A DNA stretch of 64,000 nucleotides from Streptomyces purpureus. GTDB taxonomy: Bacteria; Actinomycetota; Actinomycetes; Streptomycetales; Streptomycetaceae. A program made the translations under genes and the position numbers. The notes under the pieces are model-generated. The model was not told the origin of the DNA, did not search any database, and saw only the letters and a program-made list of their open reading frames with translations. The stretch is from assembly GCF_014648195.1 (NCBI RefSeq), contig NZ_BMQQ01000006.1, forward strand, positions 196,641 to 260,640, in the 5' to 3' direction. Position 1 is the first letter of the stretch, and the number at the start of each line of letters is the position of its first letter. Shown here piece by piece: positions 1 to 8,723 of this stretch.

Positions 1-1568
1 CGTCCGGCCTCGCGCTGCTGACCGTGATCGTGCAGTGGGTGGCGCAGACCGGGGAGATCCGGATGACCGGCCGCACCGGCGAGCGGGTGCTCTACGCCCT
101 GCGGCTGAAGATCTTCGCCCAGCTCCAGCGGCTGGGTCTCGACTACTACGAGCGCGAACTCACCGGCCGCATCATGACCCGGATGACCACGGACGTGGAC
201 GCGCTCTCCACGTTCCTGCAGACCGGCCTGGTCACCGCGTTCGTCTCGGTCGTCACCTTCTTCGGCATCATGGCCGCCCTGGTCGTCATCGACGTCCAGC
301 TGGCGCTGGTGGTCTTCGCGACCCTGCCGGTGCTGATCATCGGCACGTACTTCTTCCGCCGCTCCAGCGTGAAGGCGTACGAACTGGCCCGCGAACGCAT
401 CAGCGTGGTCAACGCCGACCTCCAGGAGTCCGTCTCCGGACTGCGCATCGTCCAGGCCTTCCGCCGCGAGCACTCCGGCGCCGCCCGGTTCGCCGAGCGC
501 AGCTCCAGCTACCGCGAGGCCCGCGTCCGCGGCCAGTGGCTGATCTCCGTCTACTTCCCGTTCGTACAGCTGCTGTCGTCGGTGGCCGCGGCCGCCGTGC
601 TGATCGTCGGCGCCGGCCGGGTCGAGGCGGGCACGCTCACCACCGGCGCGCTCGTCGCCTACCTCCTCTACATCGATCTGTTCTTCGCGCCCGTGCAGCA
701 GCTCTCCCAGGTCTTCGACGGCTACCAGCAGGCCGCCGTCTCCCTCAAGCGGATGCAGGAGCTGCTCCAGGAGCCGACCTCCACCAAGGAGGCGGCCAAG
801 CCGCTCGACGTGCGCGCGCTGCGCGGCGAGATCGTCTTCGAGGACGTCGACTTCTCCTACGGGGACGAGGAGGCCGCGCTCGACGGCATCGACCTGCGCA
901 TCCCGGCCGGGCAGACCGTCGCCTTCGTCGGCGAGACCGGCGCGGGCAAGTCCACGCTGGTCAAGCTGGTCGCGCGGTTCTACGACCCGACGTCCGGGCG
1001 GGTCACCGTCGACGGCACCGACCTGCGCGACCTGGACCTGACGGCGTACCGGCACCGGCTCGGGGTCGTCCCCCAGGAGGCGTACCTCTTCGCCGGTACG
1101 GTCCGGGACGCCATCGCCTACGGGCGGCCCGACGCCACCGACGCCGACGTCGAGGCGGCCGCCCGCGCGGTCGGGGCCCACGACATGATCGCCACCCTCG
1201 ACGGCGGCTATCTCCACGAGGTCGCCGAGCGCGGCCGCAACCTCTCCGCCGGGCAGCGGCAGCTGATCGCCCTCGCCCGCGCCGAGCTCGTCGGTCCGGA
1301 CATCCTGCTGCTCGACGAGGCGACGGCAGCGCTCGACCTCGCCACCGAGGCCCAGGTCAACGCCGCCACCGACCGGCTCGCCGGGCGGCGCACGACCCTG
1401 GTCGTCGCACACCGCCTCACCACGGCGGCCCGCGCGGACCGGGTGGTCGTGATGGACGGCGGCCGGGTCGCCGAGGACGGCACCCACGACGAGCTGCTGG
1501 CTCTCGGCGGGCGGTACGCGACCCTGTGGCGCACCTTCATCGGTGAGGAGGAGCCGGCCGCCGCCTGA
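1..1568 (+). CDS. ABC exporter, fused membrane and ATPase domains (5' end outside window)
   Basis: Type I ABC exporter half-transporter that lacks its first part, because the reading frame is open to the left edge. The visible protein holds most of the transmembrane domain, with a coupling region rich in Arg and Glu, then a full nucleotide-binding domain. Walker A (GETGAGKST) is at 930-956, the signature LSAGQ at 1242-1256 and Walker B (ILLLDEAT) near 1302-1325, followed by the H-loop (VVAHRLT). Exporters of this kind usually work as homodimers or as heterodimers with a neighbouring gene. The partner, if any, would lie upstream of the window. The substrate cannot be told from sequence. The internal GTG at 24 is not the real start. 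Confidence 0.9.
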   Translation, partial: SGLALLTVIVQWVAQTGEIRMTGRTGERVLYALRLKIFAQLQRLGLDYYERELTGRIMTRMTTDVDALSTFLQTGLVTAFVSVVTFFGIMAALVVIDVQLALVVFATLPVLIIGTYFFRRSSVKAYELARERISVVNADLQESVSGLRIVQAFRREHSGAARFAERSSSYREARVRGQWLISVYFPFVQLLSSVAAAAVLIVGAGRVEAGTLTTGALVAYLLYIDLFFAPVQQLSQVFDGYQQAAVSLKRMQELLQEPTSTKEAAKPLDVRALRGEIVFEDVDFSYGDEEAALDGIDLRIPAGQTVAFVGETGAGKSTLVKLVARFYDPTSGRVTVDGTDLRDLDLTAYRHRLGVVPQEAYLFAGTVRDAIAYGRPDATDADVEAAARAVGAHDMIATLDGGYLHEVAERGRNLSAGQRQLIALARAELVGPDILLLDEATAALDLATEAQVNAATDRLAGRRTTLVVAHRLTTAARADRVVVMDGGRVAEDGTHDELLALGGRYATLWRTFIGEEEPAAA

Positions 1569-1658
1569 GCCCGCCGGGGGGAGGCGCAACCGAACAGGCG
1601 CCTGATGCGTCGTACGCATGTACGCGCCGATGGGGTCCAAGGGAAACGGGGGGCACAG

Positions 1659-2045
1659 GTGTCCAGGATGAGCCGACTGCTGACGCACTGTCTGGCGGTA
1701 ATCGTCGCTGCCGGAGCCCTCACCCTCGCCGGGCCCGGCACGGCCCGGGCCGAGGCCGCCTCGCTCTGCAACGGGCGGCCCACCAAGACCCTCAAGTTCG
1801 CCACCGGCGAGCTGCGCCTCTACAAGAGCCGGCAGTACGTCTGCGCGCTCACCCTCGCCAAGGGCCCGGGCCCCCGGCGCGACATGTCCGTCTCGCTCCA
1901 GCCGCGCGGCGGCCGGGCCGTCGTCGACAGCGGCCGGTTCACCCGGCAGGCCGGGCCGGTGACCGTCCACGCGCTCAACCGCTGCGTACGTGCCTCCGGG
2001 ACCGTCTCGGGCCGCACCATCTCCACGGGGTGGATCCTCTGCTGA
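1659..2045 (+). CDS. Small secreted protein of unknown function
   Basis: A 128-residue protein with a clear Sec signal peptide: a basic start (SRMSRLL), a hydrophobic core (LAVIVAAGALTLAG) and an AxA-type cleavage site near ARAEA. The mature part is about 95 residues, basic, with four cysteines (in SLCNG, YVCAL, NRCVR and the last residue) that could form two disulfides. I do not recognise the family. The GTG at 1659 is chosen because a run of G (cgggggg) lies 5-10 bases upstream; ATG at 1668 is an alternative. The gene stands alone between the ABC exporter and the S37 peptidase. Confidence 0.7.
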   Translation: MSRMSRLLTHCLAVIVAAGALTLAGPGTARAEAASLCNGRPTKTLKFATGELRLYKSRQYVCALTLAKGPGPRRDMSVSLQPRGGRAVVDSGRFTRQAGPVTVHALNRCVRASGTVSGRTISTGWILC

Positions 2046-2082
2046 CCAACTGGGTCTGGCGGCGGGTGCGTTGATCCCGCTA

Positions 2083-2108
2083 GGTTCGCGGCGCGACCGT
2101 CGCGAACC
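2083..2108. terminator. Hairpin upstream of the S37 peptidase gene
   Basis: GGTTCGCG (2083-2090) and CGCGAACC (2101-2108) form a perfect 8-bp stem with a 10-base loop. It lies 38 bases after the small secreted gene and 14 bases before the next start codon. It may terminate the first gene or act as an operator or leader hairpin for the peptidase. No T-run follows. Confidence 0.45.
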
Positions 2109-2122
2109 GAAGGGGAGGGCGC

Positions 2123-3586
2123 ATGCGCAAGGCGCTGAGATGGCTGCTGTCATTCGTGGTGCTCATAGGCACCGTGAGTGCTGCCAGTGCGGCTACCGCC
2201 GCCGAACCGGCCACCGGCAACACCACCGGCAACACCGGCAGTACCTCCGCGGAAGCGTCCGCGGACATCAAGGACCGCATCCTGGCGATCCCCGGGATGA
2301 CCCTGGTCGAGGAGAAGCCGTACCCCGGCTACCGCTTCTTCGTGCTCACGTACACGCAGCCGGTGGACCACCGCCGCCCCTCTGCGGGAACGTTCCAGCA
2401 GCGGATCACCCTGCTGCACAAGGACGTCACGCGCCCCACGGTGTTCTTCACCTCGGGCTACCACGTCAACACCAACCCGCGCCGCAGTGAGCCGACGGCC
2501 ATCGTCGACGGCAACCAGGTCTCCATGGAGTACCGGTTCTTCACCCCGTCCCGGCCCCAGCCGGCCGACTGGTCGAAGCTGAACATCTGGCAGGCCGCCA
2601 CCGACCAGCACCGCATCTTCACGGCGCTGAAGAAGATCTACACCAAGAAGTGGATCTCCACCGGCGGCTCCAAGGGCGGCATGACCGCCACGTACTACGA
2701 GCGCTTCTACCCGCGTGACATGGACGGTGTCGTCGCCTACGTGGCACCCAACGACGTCGTCAACAAGGAGGACGCGGCCTACGACCGGTTCTTCGAGAAG
2801 GTCGGCACCCAGGAGTGCCGCGACCGGCTGAACGCCGTCCAGCGCGAGGCGCTCGTCCGCCGTGAGCCGCTCCAGGCCAAGTACGCGCAGTACGCCGCCG
2901 ACAACGGCTACACCTTCACCACCGTCGGCAGCCTCGACAAGGCCTACGAGGCCGTCGTCCTCGACTACGTCTGGGCGTTCTGGCAGTACAGCCTGCTCGC
3001 CGACTGCGAGGCCGTCCCGGCCGCCGCCACCGCCACCGACCAGGAGATCTGGGACAGCGTCGACGCCATCTCCGGCTTCTCGTTCTACACCGACCAGGGC
3101 CTGGACCCGTACACGCCGTACTACTACCAGGCCGGCACCGAGCTGGGCTCGCCCAGCATCAAGCTCCCGCACCTCGCCGGTCTGAGCCGCTACGGCTACC
3201 AGCCGCCGCGGAACTTCGTCCCGGCCTCCATCCCCATGAAGGCCAAGCCGCAGGCCATGCGGGACGTCGACAGCTGGGTCCGGCACAACGCCCGCCGGAT
3301 GCTGTTCGTCTACGGCGAGAACGACCCATGGGGCGCGGAGCCGTTCCGCCTGGGCAAGGGCGCCCGTGACAGCTACGTCTACGCCGCCCCCGGCGCCAAC
3401 CACGGTGCGAACGTGGCCGGCCTGGTCCCCGCCGAGCGCGCCCACGCCACCGCGCGGATCCTCGCCTGGGCCGGCGTCGCCCCGGCCGCCGTCCAGACCG
3501 ACCCGAAGCGGGCCAAGCCGCTGGCGCCGTTCGACAAGCGCCTGGACAAGCGGGAAGTGGAGCGGGCCCAGACCCTGCGCCCGTAG
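2123..3586 (+). CDS. Secreted S37-family (PS-10) tripeptidyl aminopeptidase
   Basis: A 487-residue secreted serine peptidase of the PS-10/S37 type found in Streptomyces, which removes N-terminal peptides, often tripeptides, outside the cell. The signal peptide covers about residues 1-28 (WLLSFVVLIGTVSAASA). The nucleophile motif GGSKGG places Ser at residue 183. The acid and histidine are probably in GENDPWG and PGANHGA near the C-terminus. A Thr/Gly/Asn-rich stretch follows the signal peptide. The start has a strong ribosome binding site (ggggaggg). The gene faces the lipoprotein gene downstream, and a shared hairpin separates the two. Confidence 0.88.
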   Translation: MRKALRWLLSFVVLIGTVSAASAATAAEPATGNTTGNTGSTSAEASADIKDRILAIPGMTLVEEKPYPGYRFFVLTYTQPVDHRRPSAGTFQQRITLLHKDVTRPTVFFTSGYHVNTNPRRSEPTAIVDGNQVSMEYRFFTPSRPQPADWSKLNIWQAATDQHRIFTALKKIYTKKWISTGGSKGGMTATYYERFYPRDMDGVVAYVAPNDVVNKEDAAYDRFFEKVGTQECRDRLNAVQREALVRREPLQAKYAQYAADNGYTFTTVGSLDKAYEAVVLDYVWAFWQYSLLADCEAVPAAATATDQEIWDSVDAISGFSFYTDQGLDPYTPYYYQAGTELGSPSIKLPHLAGLSRYGYQPPRNFVPASIPMKAKPQAMRDVDSWVRHNARRMLFVYGENDPWGAEPFRLGKGARDSYVYAAPGANHGANVAGLVPAERAHATARILAWAGVAPAAVQTDPKRAKPLAPFDKRLDKREVERAQTLRP

Positions 3587-3607
3587 CCGACCCGCTCATC
3601 GGAAACC

Positions 3608-3639
3608 CTGTGCGCGCCGGTCACATCCGGCGCGCACAG
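3608..3639. terminator. Terminator hairpin between convergent genes
   Basis: CTGTGCGCGCCGG (3608-3620) pairs perfectly with CCGGCGCGCACAG (3627-3639): a 13-bp stem with a 6-base loop, 21 bases past the peptidase stop. The right arm overlaps the last codons of the opposite-strand lipoprotein gene, so the terminator is partly embedded in coding DNA. Confidence 0.75.
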
Positions 3640-4247
3640 CCCACCGGTTGCCTGCCACCCAGGGAGACGTAGAGCGCGGTGGACGCCGGGCACCGCTCGC
3701 GTCCCGGTACCGCCGCCACCACCTCGTACTGCGGCCGCTTCCCGCCCGAGCCGTCGCAGGCCGTCTCCTTCACCTGCCCCTTCCGGGAGGTGTAGAGGCA
3801 GTCCCCGACCAGGGTGTGCGGACCGCCGCCCCCGCCCGGGTCGCCCGGATGCGGCGGCTCCAGATTGCGCATGCAGGCGTACCCACGCGGCACGGCCCCG
3901 TCGCCGTCCTCGTCCACGGCCGGCCGCAGCTCCGAGACGTGCAGCACGAAGTCCGTACGGTCCGGACAGTCCGGTCCGCGCGCGGCCGGCCCGTCGTACC
4001 GGCTCAGCACCCGGGCCGCCGCCTTCTCACTGGCGCACGGCACCTCCCGGTGCTCCGGCCCGCGCGTCCCGCAGTCGCCGGGCCCCAGGAACACCGCCCC
4101 GTACCCCTGCGGCGAGGCCGTCGCCGTCGCCAGCGCGCCGCTCGGCGCGGGCGCGGCCCGGCACCCGGCCAGCAGGGCGGCGAGAAGCGTGAACAGTGCG
4201 GTGACCGTGACAGTGACGACCGGCGCCATTCCCGGACGAGAACGCAT
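3621..4247 (-). CDS. Putative lipoprotein, function unknown
   Basis: A 208-residue protein with a lipoprotein signal: basic N-terminus (MRSRPG), hydrophobic core and the lipobox LAGC near residues 27-30, so the mature protein should be lipid-anchored outside the membrane. The mature part is rich in Cys, Pro and Gly and has several conserved-looking patches (CGTRGPEH, EDGDGAVPRGYACMRN). The acidic DEDGDG stretch resembles a calcium-binding loop, but this is only a resemblance. The ATG at 4247 is preceded by a run of six G on the coding strand. I do not recognise the family. Confidence 0.72.
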   Translation of the reverse strand: MRSRPGMAPVVTVTVTALFTLLAALLAGCRAAPAPSGALATATASPQGYGAVFLGPGDCGTRGPEHREVPCASEKAAARVLSRYDGPAARGPDCPDRTDFVLHVSELRPAVDEDGDGAVPRGYACMRNLEPPHPGDPGGGGGPHTLVGDCLYTSRKGQVKETACDGSGGKRPQYEVVAAVPGRERCPASTALYVSLGGRQPVGCARRM

Positions 4248-4323
4248 GAAACCCCCCGATGCTCCACCCAGCGTGGCCCGCCGTGGCGGGCACACGCCAG
4301 ATGAACCGGGGGTTTGCGTACGG

Positions 4324-6132
4324 CTAGTACGTCAGGCCGTAGCCGATCGGGTACAGCACCTGAGCCGGGTCGTCCGCACGCTGCACGGGCACCGGAAGCC
4401 GCCCGCGTGGCTCGGCCCGCCCCGCGATCACCCGCGCGGCGGCGCGGAGTTCGACATCCGTCCAGGAGTACGTGGCCACGGTCGCCGCCTGCCCGGTGAG
4501 CTGGGCGATGTCGTACGGATTGCGCAGCGCGACCGTGACCACCGGCACCCCGGTGGCGACGAGCCGGGCCACCAGCACGCGTTGGGCGCTGCCGGCCGTG
4601 ACGTTGTACGTGCCGACGACGACCACGTCCTTTCCGGCCGAGGCGGCCACCGCCTGGTCGATCTTGGCGGTGCCGGGCGCGGTGCCGGTGGACAGCGCCG
4701 TGGCCGTGAAGCCCAGGTCGGTGAAGGCCTGGGCGAGGGTGGCGGTGGGCGGGCCCGTCGTCCCGGACGGCGAGGCCGGGTCGGCGCCGACGACCAGCAG
4801 GTTGGGCTGCCGGCGCCGGTCGAGCGGCAGCAGTCCGCCGTCGTTGCGCAGCAGGGTCGTGGTGGACTCGGCGATCCGGTCGGCGGCGGCCAGATGCGCC
4901 CGGGTGCCGACCGTACGGTCGACGTCCCTGTCGGAGACGTACGGATCGCGGAAGAGACCCAGCTTCGCCTTCAGCCGCAGAATCCGCAGGATCGATTCGT
5001 CAAGGCGTTCCTCGGTGATCTCGCCGTCCTTGACGGCCTTGAGGACCGCGTTCCAGGCGATGTCCAGATGCGGCGGGTTGAGCAGCTGGTCGACGCCGGC
5101 CTTCAGGGCCAGGACGGGGACGCGGTCGTCGCCGTACTTCGTCCGGACCCCCTGCATGCCGAGCGAGTCCGTCACCACCACCCCGTCGTAGCCCAGCTGC
5201 TCGCGCAGGATGCCGGTGAGGATCGGACGGGAGAGCGTGGCCGGGTCCTCGCTCGGGTCGAGCGCGGGCACGACGATGTGCGCCGTCATGATCGAGTCGA
5301 TACCGGCGGCGATGGCGCTCTCGAACGGCGGCGCGTCCAGCTCCGCCCACTGCTCCCGGGTGTGGCCGATCTTCGGCAGCCCGTAGTGGCTGTCGGTCTC
5401 GGTGTCGCCGTGGCCGGGGAAGTGCTTGGACGTGGCGGCGACCCCCGCGCTCTGATACCCCCTCACCTGCGCGGCGACCAGACCGGCGACGGCCCGCGGA
5501 TCCGCTCCGAAGGAGCGGACGCCGATGACCGGGTTGGCGGGGTTGACGTTCACATCGGCGACGGGCGCGTAGTTCTGCCGGATGCCCAGGGCGGCGAGCT
5601 CGGCCCCCGCGATCCGGGCCGCCTTGCGGGCGTCCGCGTGCGAGCCGCCGGCACCGAGCGCCATCGCCCCCGGCACCAGCGTCGCCGGCTCACCGACCCG
5701 GGCCACGATGCCGTGTTCCTGGTCCGTGGAGATGAGCAGGGGGAGTGGGGTGGGCTGGGCGAGGCCGGCGCGCTGGATGCCGTTGGAGAGCGCCGCGATC
5801 TGGTGCGGATCGCGGGTGTTGTGGGCCCACGCGAAGTAGATGATCCCGCCGACGTGGTAGCGGGCGACGAGCTCGGCGGCCGTACGGACCCCGATCTCCT
5901 TGAGGTTGGCGTCGATGTCGGCCTGGTCGGGTGCGGTGGCGGAATGCCCGTACACCCGCATGACGAAGAGCTGGCCGACCTTCTCCTCCAGGCTCATCCG
6001 GGAGAGAAGGCGGCGGAGGCGGTCGTGGTCGATGGCCGCCGTGGCGGGGGTGACGGCTCCGGTGGTGGCGGCTGCCGCGAGGGCGGCGGTGGCGGTGAGA
6101 AGGGTGCGTCTGGAGGGGGCGCGGTCGTGCAC
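4324..6132 (-). CDS. Secreted family 3 glycoside hydrolase (beta-N-acetylhexosaminidase type)
   Basis: A 602-residue GH3 enzyme, probably releasing N-acetylglucosamine from cell wall or chitin fragments. The N-terminus carries a Tat-like signal (SRRTLL then an Ala-rich core). The NagZ-type motif KHFPGHGDT is at about residues 236-244 and the Asp nucleophile is in VVVTDSLGM near residue 322. A C-terminal alpha/beta domain (about 420-602) is also present, making this longer than cytoplasmic NagZ. The GTG at 6132 is chosen because GGAAGGAGC lies just upstream. A candidate promoter is at 6195-6223. The long opposite-strand reading frame over this gene is a GC-bias shadow. Confidence 0.88.
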   Translation of the reverse strand: MHDRAPSRRTLLTATAALAAAATTGAVTPATAAIDHDRLRRLLSRMSLEEKVGQLFVMRVYGHSATAPDQADIDANLKEIGVRTAAELVARYHVGGIIYFAWAHNTRDPHQIAALSNGIQRAGLAQPTPLPLLISTDQEHGIVARVGEPATLVPGAMALGAGGSHADARKAARIAGAELAALGIRQNYAPVADVNVNPANPVIGVRSFGADPRAVAGLVAAQVRGYQSAGVAATSKHFPGHGDTETDSHYGLPKIGHTREQWAELDAPPFESAIAAGIDSIMTAHIVVPALDPSEDPATLSRPILTGILREQLGYDGVVVTDSLGMQGVRTKYGDDRVPVLALKAGVDQLLNPPHLDIAWNAVLKAVKDGEITEERLDESILRILRLKAKLGLFRDPYVSDRDVDRTVGTRAHLAAADRIAESTTTLLRNDGGLLPLDRRRQPNLLVVGADPASPSGTTGPPTATLAQAFTDLGFTATALSTGTAPGTAKIDQAVAASAGKDVVVVGTYNVTAGSAQRVLVARLVATGVPVVTVALRNPYDIAQLTGQAATVATYSWTDVELRAAARVIAGRAEPRGRLPVPVQRADDPAQVLYPIGYGLTY

Positions 6133-6194
6133 TGGTGCTCCTTCCGGCCGTACATGAGTGACGGGGGTGGTGAAGGAAACTTCCAAGGTGTCAC

Positions 6195-6223
6195 GGATAG
6201 TCGGAAAGTAACTGCCAGGTCAA
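6195..6223 (-). promoter_or_regulatory. Candidate promoter for the GH3 gene
   Basis: On the minus strand TTGACC (6223-6218) and CTATCC (6200-6195) are 17 bases apart, about 63 bases upstream of the GH3 start. The -35 box is close to the SigA consensus; the -10 box is weak. The 6133-6453 gap holds this promoter, a terminator hairpin and no plausible gene. Confidence 0.4.
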
Positions 6224-6290
6224 GGGTGTGCACAAGAAACACCACCCGATGAGATGCCCGGTCGCGCGCCTTGGCGGGGGAGAGGGGCTC

Positions 6291-6328
6291 CGCCACCGGC
6301 GCCGGAGGGGCGCCGCGCCGGTGGCGGA
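6291..6328. terminator. Terminator hairpin downstream of the AhpD-like gene
   Basis: CCGCCACCGGCGC (6291-6303) pairs perfectly with GCGCCGGTGGCGG (6316-6328), a 13-bp stem with a 12-base loop. It lies about 125 bases past the stop of the minus-strand AhpD-like gene and upstream of the GH3 promoter. Confidence 0.6.
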
Positions 6329-6453
6329 CGTGCGCTGCCGGCCGCGGACGGCCGGGAGGTCGTCGCCGCGGGGGACTCGCCGACAGGGCGGCGCTTGGAC
6401 GGCGCGGGGCGCGCCGCGGTTCCGGGGCCCGCGAGCCGCACGCGCGCGTGCGC

Positions 6454-6945
6454 TCAGCGCAGGACGGCCTGGAGGCTGGGCGCCGTCTCGGCGGTCGCCC
6501 CCGGGGCGCGGACGCCGACCGCGATCCGCGCCACCGCGTTGGTCAGTGCGATCGACATGACGAGGGCGATGACCCCGCGCGTCCCGAGGAGGCGTTCGGC
6601 CTCGTCGTACAACTCGTCGGGCACCCCTCCCGTTTCGAGGACGGTGAGGGACTCGGTCAGCGCGAGCGCGGCGCGCTCCTCGGGTGCGAACAGCACGGAC
6701 GTGCGCCAGGCGCTCAGCTCGCGCAGCCGCTCCGGGCGCTCGCCCAGCGCCAGGGCCACCTCGAGCTGGGCCGACCAGGTGCGTGCGCAGCGGGCGAGCT
6801 GGACCGCGCGGAGGGCCGTCAGCAGCCGCAGCCGGTCGTCGAGCGCGGTGTCCCAGCGGACGGAGTCCTCGAGTGCGGTCAACGCCTCGTAGGTACGCGG
6901 CGTCGCCGTGCTGACCATGACGCGTTGGCGGAAGTTCACCGGCAT
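6454..6945 (-). CDS. Carboxymuconolactone decarboxylase / AhpD-like protein with degenerate active site
   Basis: A 163-residue all-helical protein resembling the carboxymuconolactone decarboxylase / AhpD fold (MPVNFRQRVM start, central Cys segment, C-terminal VARIAVGVR). In redox-active members the centre has CxxC followed by His. Here the equivalent segment reads RCARTWSAQ, which keeps the first Cys and replaces the second Cys with Thr and the His with Gln. A peroxidase-type redox function is therefore doubtful. The gene is transcribed away from a TetR regulator across a short region with a strong palindrome, so it is probably that regulator's target. Confidence 0.7.
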   Translation of the reverse strand: MPVNFRQRVMVSTATPRTYEALTALEDSVRWDTALDDRLRLLTALRAVQLARCARTWSAQLEVALALGERPERLRELSAWRTSVLFAPEERAALALTESLTVLETGGVPDELYDEAERLLGTRGVIALVMSIALTNAVARIAVGVRAPGATAETAPSLQAVLR

Positions 6946-6992
6946 CCTCGTCTCGTAGCGCGGGGTTCGCCGCCGGGGATCTCCGGCGGCGG

Positions 6993-7024
6993 AACTGGAC
7001 TGTACAGGCCAGTACAACTGGACT
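6993..7024. promoter_or_regulatory. TetR operator candidate with direct repeats
   Basis: The 16-base near-palindrome TGTACAGGCCAGTACA (7001-7016) matches its own complement at 14 of 16 positions. AACTGGACT occurs directly at 6993-7001 and again at 7016-7024, flanking the palindrome. A further half-site (GTACAGTT) lies at 7030-7037. The block lies between the divergent AhpD-like and TetR genes and suits an autoregulated operator serving both. Confidence 0.6.
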
Positions 7025-7057
7025 CAACCGTACAGTTCATGCTTGGCTACGGATGTG

Positions 7058-7681
7058 ATGAGCCAGAGTCCCCGCCGCCCCCCGTCCGGCGAACGCGCCG
7101 CCAAGAAGCGGGCGGCCATCGTGCGCGCGGCCCGTCAGGAGTTCCTGAACCACGGCTTCAACATCGGCATGGACGCGATCGCCGCCGAAGCGGGCGTGTC
7201 GAAGATGACCGTCTACAACCACTTCGCCGGCAAGGAGGAGTTGTTCGCCGAGGTCATCAGCGACGCGCTCGACCGGGCGTTCGAGGAGACCCTGCGGATG
7301 ATGGAGTCGCGCCGGAGCGAGGCCGAGGACCTGCGCGAGCTCCTCGTCTCCACCGCCCACGGCTGGGTGGACGGCATCGCCCAGCCGGACGTCCTGGCCC
7401 TGCGGGCCCTGATCGCCGGCGAGGGCCGCCGCTTCCCGGAGCTGGGCCGGGCCTGGCGCGAACAGGGACCGGAGCGGTTCTCGTCGATCCTGTCGTCCAC
7501 CCTGCGGGAACAGGAAGACCTCACGATCCCGGACATGGACCTGGCGGTGACCCAGTTCTACGCCCTGGTGCTGTACCCGCACATCGTCCGGTACGCCTAC
7601 GGCGACCGCATCGACGAGCGCATGACGGAGAAACTGATCAACTCCGGCGTCGACATGTTCCTCGGGTACTACCGCTCCTGA
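7058..7681 (+). CDS. TetR/AcrR-family transcriptional regulator
   Basis: A 207-residue one-component regulator. The N-terminal helix-turn-helix is clear (MDAIAAEAGVSKMTVYNHF, then GKEELFAEV). The C-terminal ligand domain resembles the TetR_C class in which an 'FYALVLYPHIV' helix precedes the end. ATG at 7058 is chosen; GTG at 7055 is immediately upstream and equally possible, and no strong ribosome binding site decides between them. It is divergent from the AhpD-like gene and has a strong palindrome at 7001-7016 in the shared promoter region, which suggests it represses that gene and itself. The ligand is unknown. Confidence 0.88.
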   Translation: MSQSPRRPPSGERAAKKRAAIVRAARQEFLNHGFNIGMDAIAAEAGVSKMTVYNHFAGKEELFAEVISDALDRAFEETLRMMESRRSEAEDLRELLVSTAHGWVDGIAQPDVLALRALIAGEGRRFPELGRAWREQGPERFSSILSSTLREQEDLTIPDMDLAVTQFYALVLYPHIVRYAYGDRIDERMTEKLINSGVDMFLGYYRS

Positions 7682-7706
7682 CGCCGCCGCGGCCGGGACG
7701 CGCGAC

Positions 7707-8624
7707 CTAGGCGTCCCGGTGGGCCGCCACCGACGGCCACAGCTCCTGGAGCGTCCGTACGGTCTCGGTGATCGCCGGACGGCGGGCCGCGCCCGCACGC
7801 CACAGCGCCGACAGCCGCCGCACCGGCACCGGTTCGAGCCGTACGGCCGCCACCTGTGCCGGCAGCGCTCCCCGCCCCAGGCGCGGGACGAGCGCGATGC
7901 CCAGACCGGCGGCGACCAGCGCGACCTGGGTGTGGTTCTCCTCGGCCTGGTGGGCGATGTGCGGCTCGCAGCCGGCGGCCCGCAGCGTCCGCATCAGCCA
8001 GTCGTGGCAGACCGTCCCCGGCGGCTGGGAGATCCACCGCTCGTCCTTCAGGTCCGCCCGGCTCACGGACGGGGCGGCGGCCAGCGGGTGACCGGCCGGT
8101 ACGAGGACGTCGCAGAGGTCCTCGCCGATGAGGGCCTGCTCCACCCCGGGCGGAGCCGGCATGGGCGCGATGTCCCAGTCGTGGGCCACGGCGAGATCGA
8201 TCACACCCCGCGCGACGAGATCCACGGACACATGCGGGTCGATCTCCGACAGCCGGGCGTCGAGCGCCGGATGGCGGCGTGCCAGCTCGGCCAGGGCCCG
8301 GGGCATCAGCCCCCGGGCGGCGCTGGCGAAACAGCCGATGGCCAGCCGTCCCGCAGGCAGCCCCCGACGCTCTTCGAGTCGTACCTCCGCCTCCTCGACC
8401 AGGGACATCAACTGCTCGGCCGTACGCGCCAGTTGACGCGCCTCGTCGGTGAGCCGGACGCCCCTGCCCTGGCGTTCGAGGAGGGTCGTGCGGGTCTCCC
8501 GCTCCAGCTTGGCGATCTGCTGGGAGACCGCCGACGGGGTGTAGCCGAGCGCGGCCGCGGCGGCGTTGACCGAGCCGTGCACGGCCACGGCGTGCAGGGC
8601 ACGAAGCCGCCCGAGATCCAGCAT
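7707..8624 (-). CDS. LysR-family transcriptional regulator
   Basis: A 305-residue LTTR. The winged helix-turn-helix covers residues 1-60 (AVHGSVNAAAAALGYTPSAVSQQIAKLE), followed by a linker helix and a periplasmic-binding-like effector domain (about 90-295). The start has a GGAGG site six bases upstream. It is divergent from an EamA transporter gene, the classical layout for an LTTR controlling its neighbour, and a dyad lies between them at 8659-8676. The effector is unknown. Confidence 0.9.
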   Translation of the reverse strand: MLDLGRLRALHAVAVHGSVNAAAAALGYTPSAVSQQIAKLERETRTTLLERQGRGVRLTDEARQLARTAEQLMSLVEEAEVRLEERRGLPAGRLAIGCFASAARGLMPRALAELARRHPALDARLSEIDPHVSVDLVARGVIDLAVAHDWDIAPMPAPPGVEQALIGEDLCDVLVPAGHPLAAAPSVSRADLKDERWISQPPGTVCHDWLMRTLRAAGCEPHIAHQAEENHTQVALVAAGLGIALVPRLGRGALPAQVAAVRLEPVPVRRLSALWRAGAARRPAITETVRTLQELWPSVAAHRDA

Positions 8625-8658
8625 GCCGCCTCCGGCCCGTCGTCATTCGGTAGCGATG

Positions 8659-8676
8659 CTTCATCCAACCATGAAG
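8659..8676. promoter_or_regulatory. LysR-type dyad between LTTR and EamA genes
   Basis: CTTCAT (8659-8664) and ATGAAG (8671-8676) form an inverted repeat with six bases between. It contains the T-N11-A pattern of LTTR boxes and sits 35 bases upstream of the LTTR start and about 48 bases before the EamA start. Confidence 0.55.
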
Positions 8677-8723
8677 AAACCTGCGCTGGTGCTACATGGT
8701 GTTGGGCGGTGATCCTCGATCAC

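Noticed and set aside
3814-6252. Long rightward reading frame of over 800 codons
   Set aside because: It lies opposite the GH3 gene, whose family motifs and ribosome binding site are clear, and its translation is rich in Arg/Gly/Val without recognisable domains. It is a GC-bias shadow.
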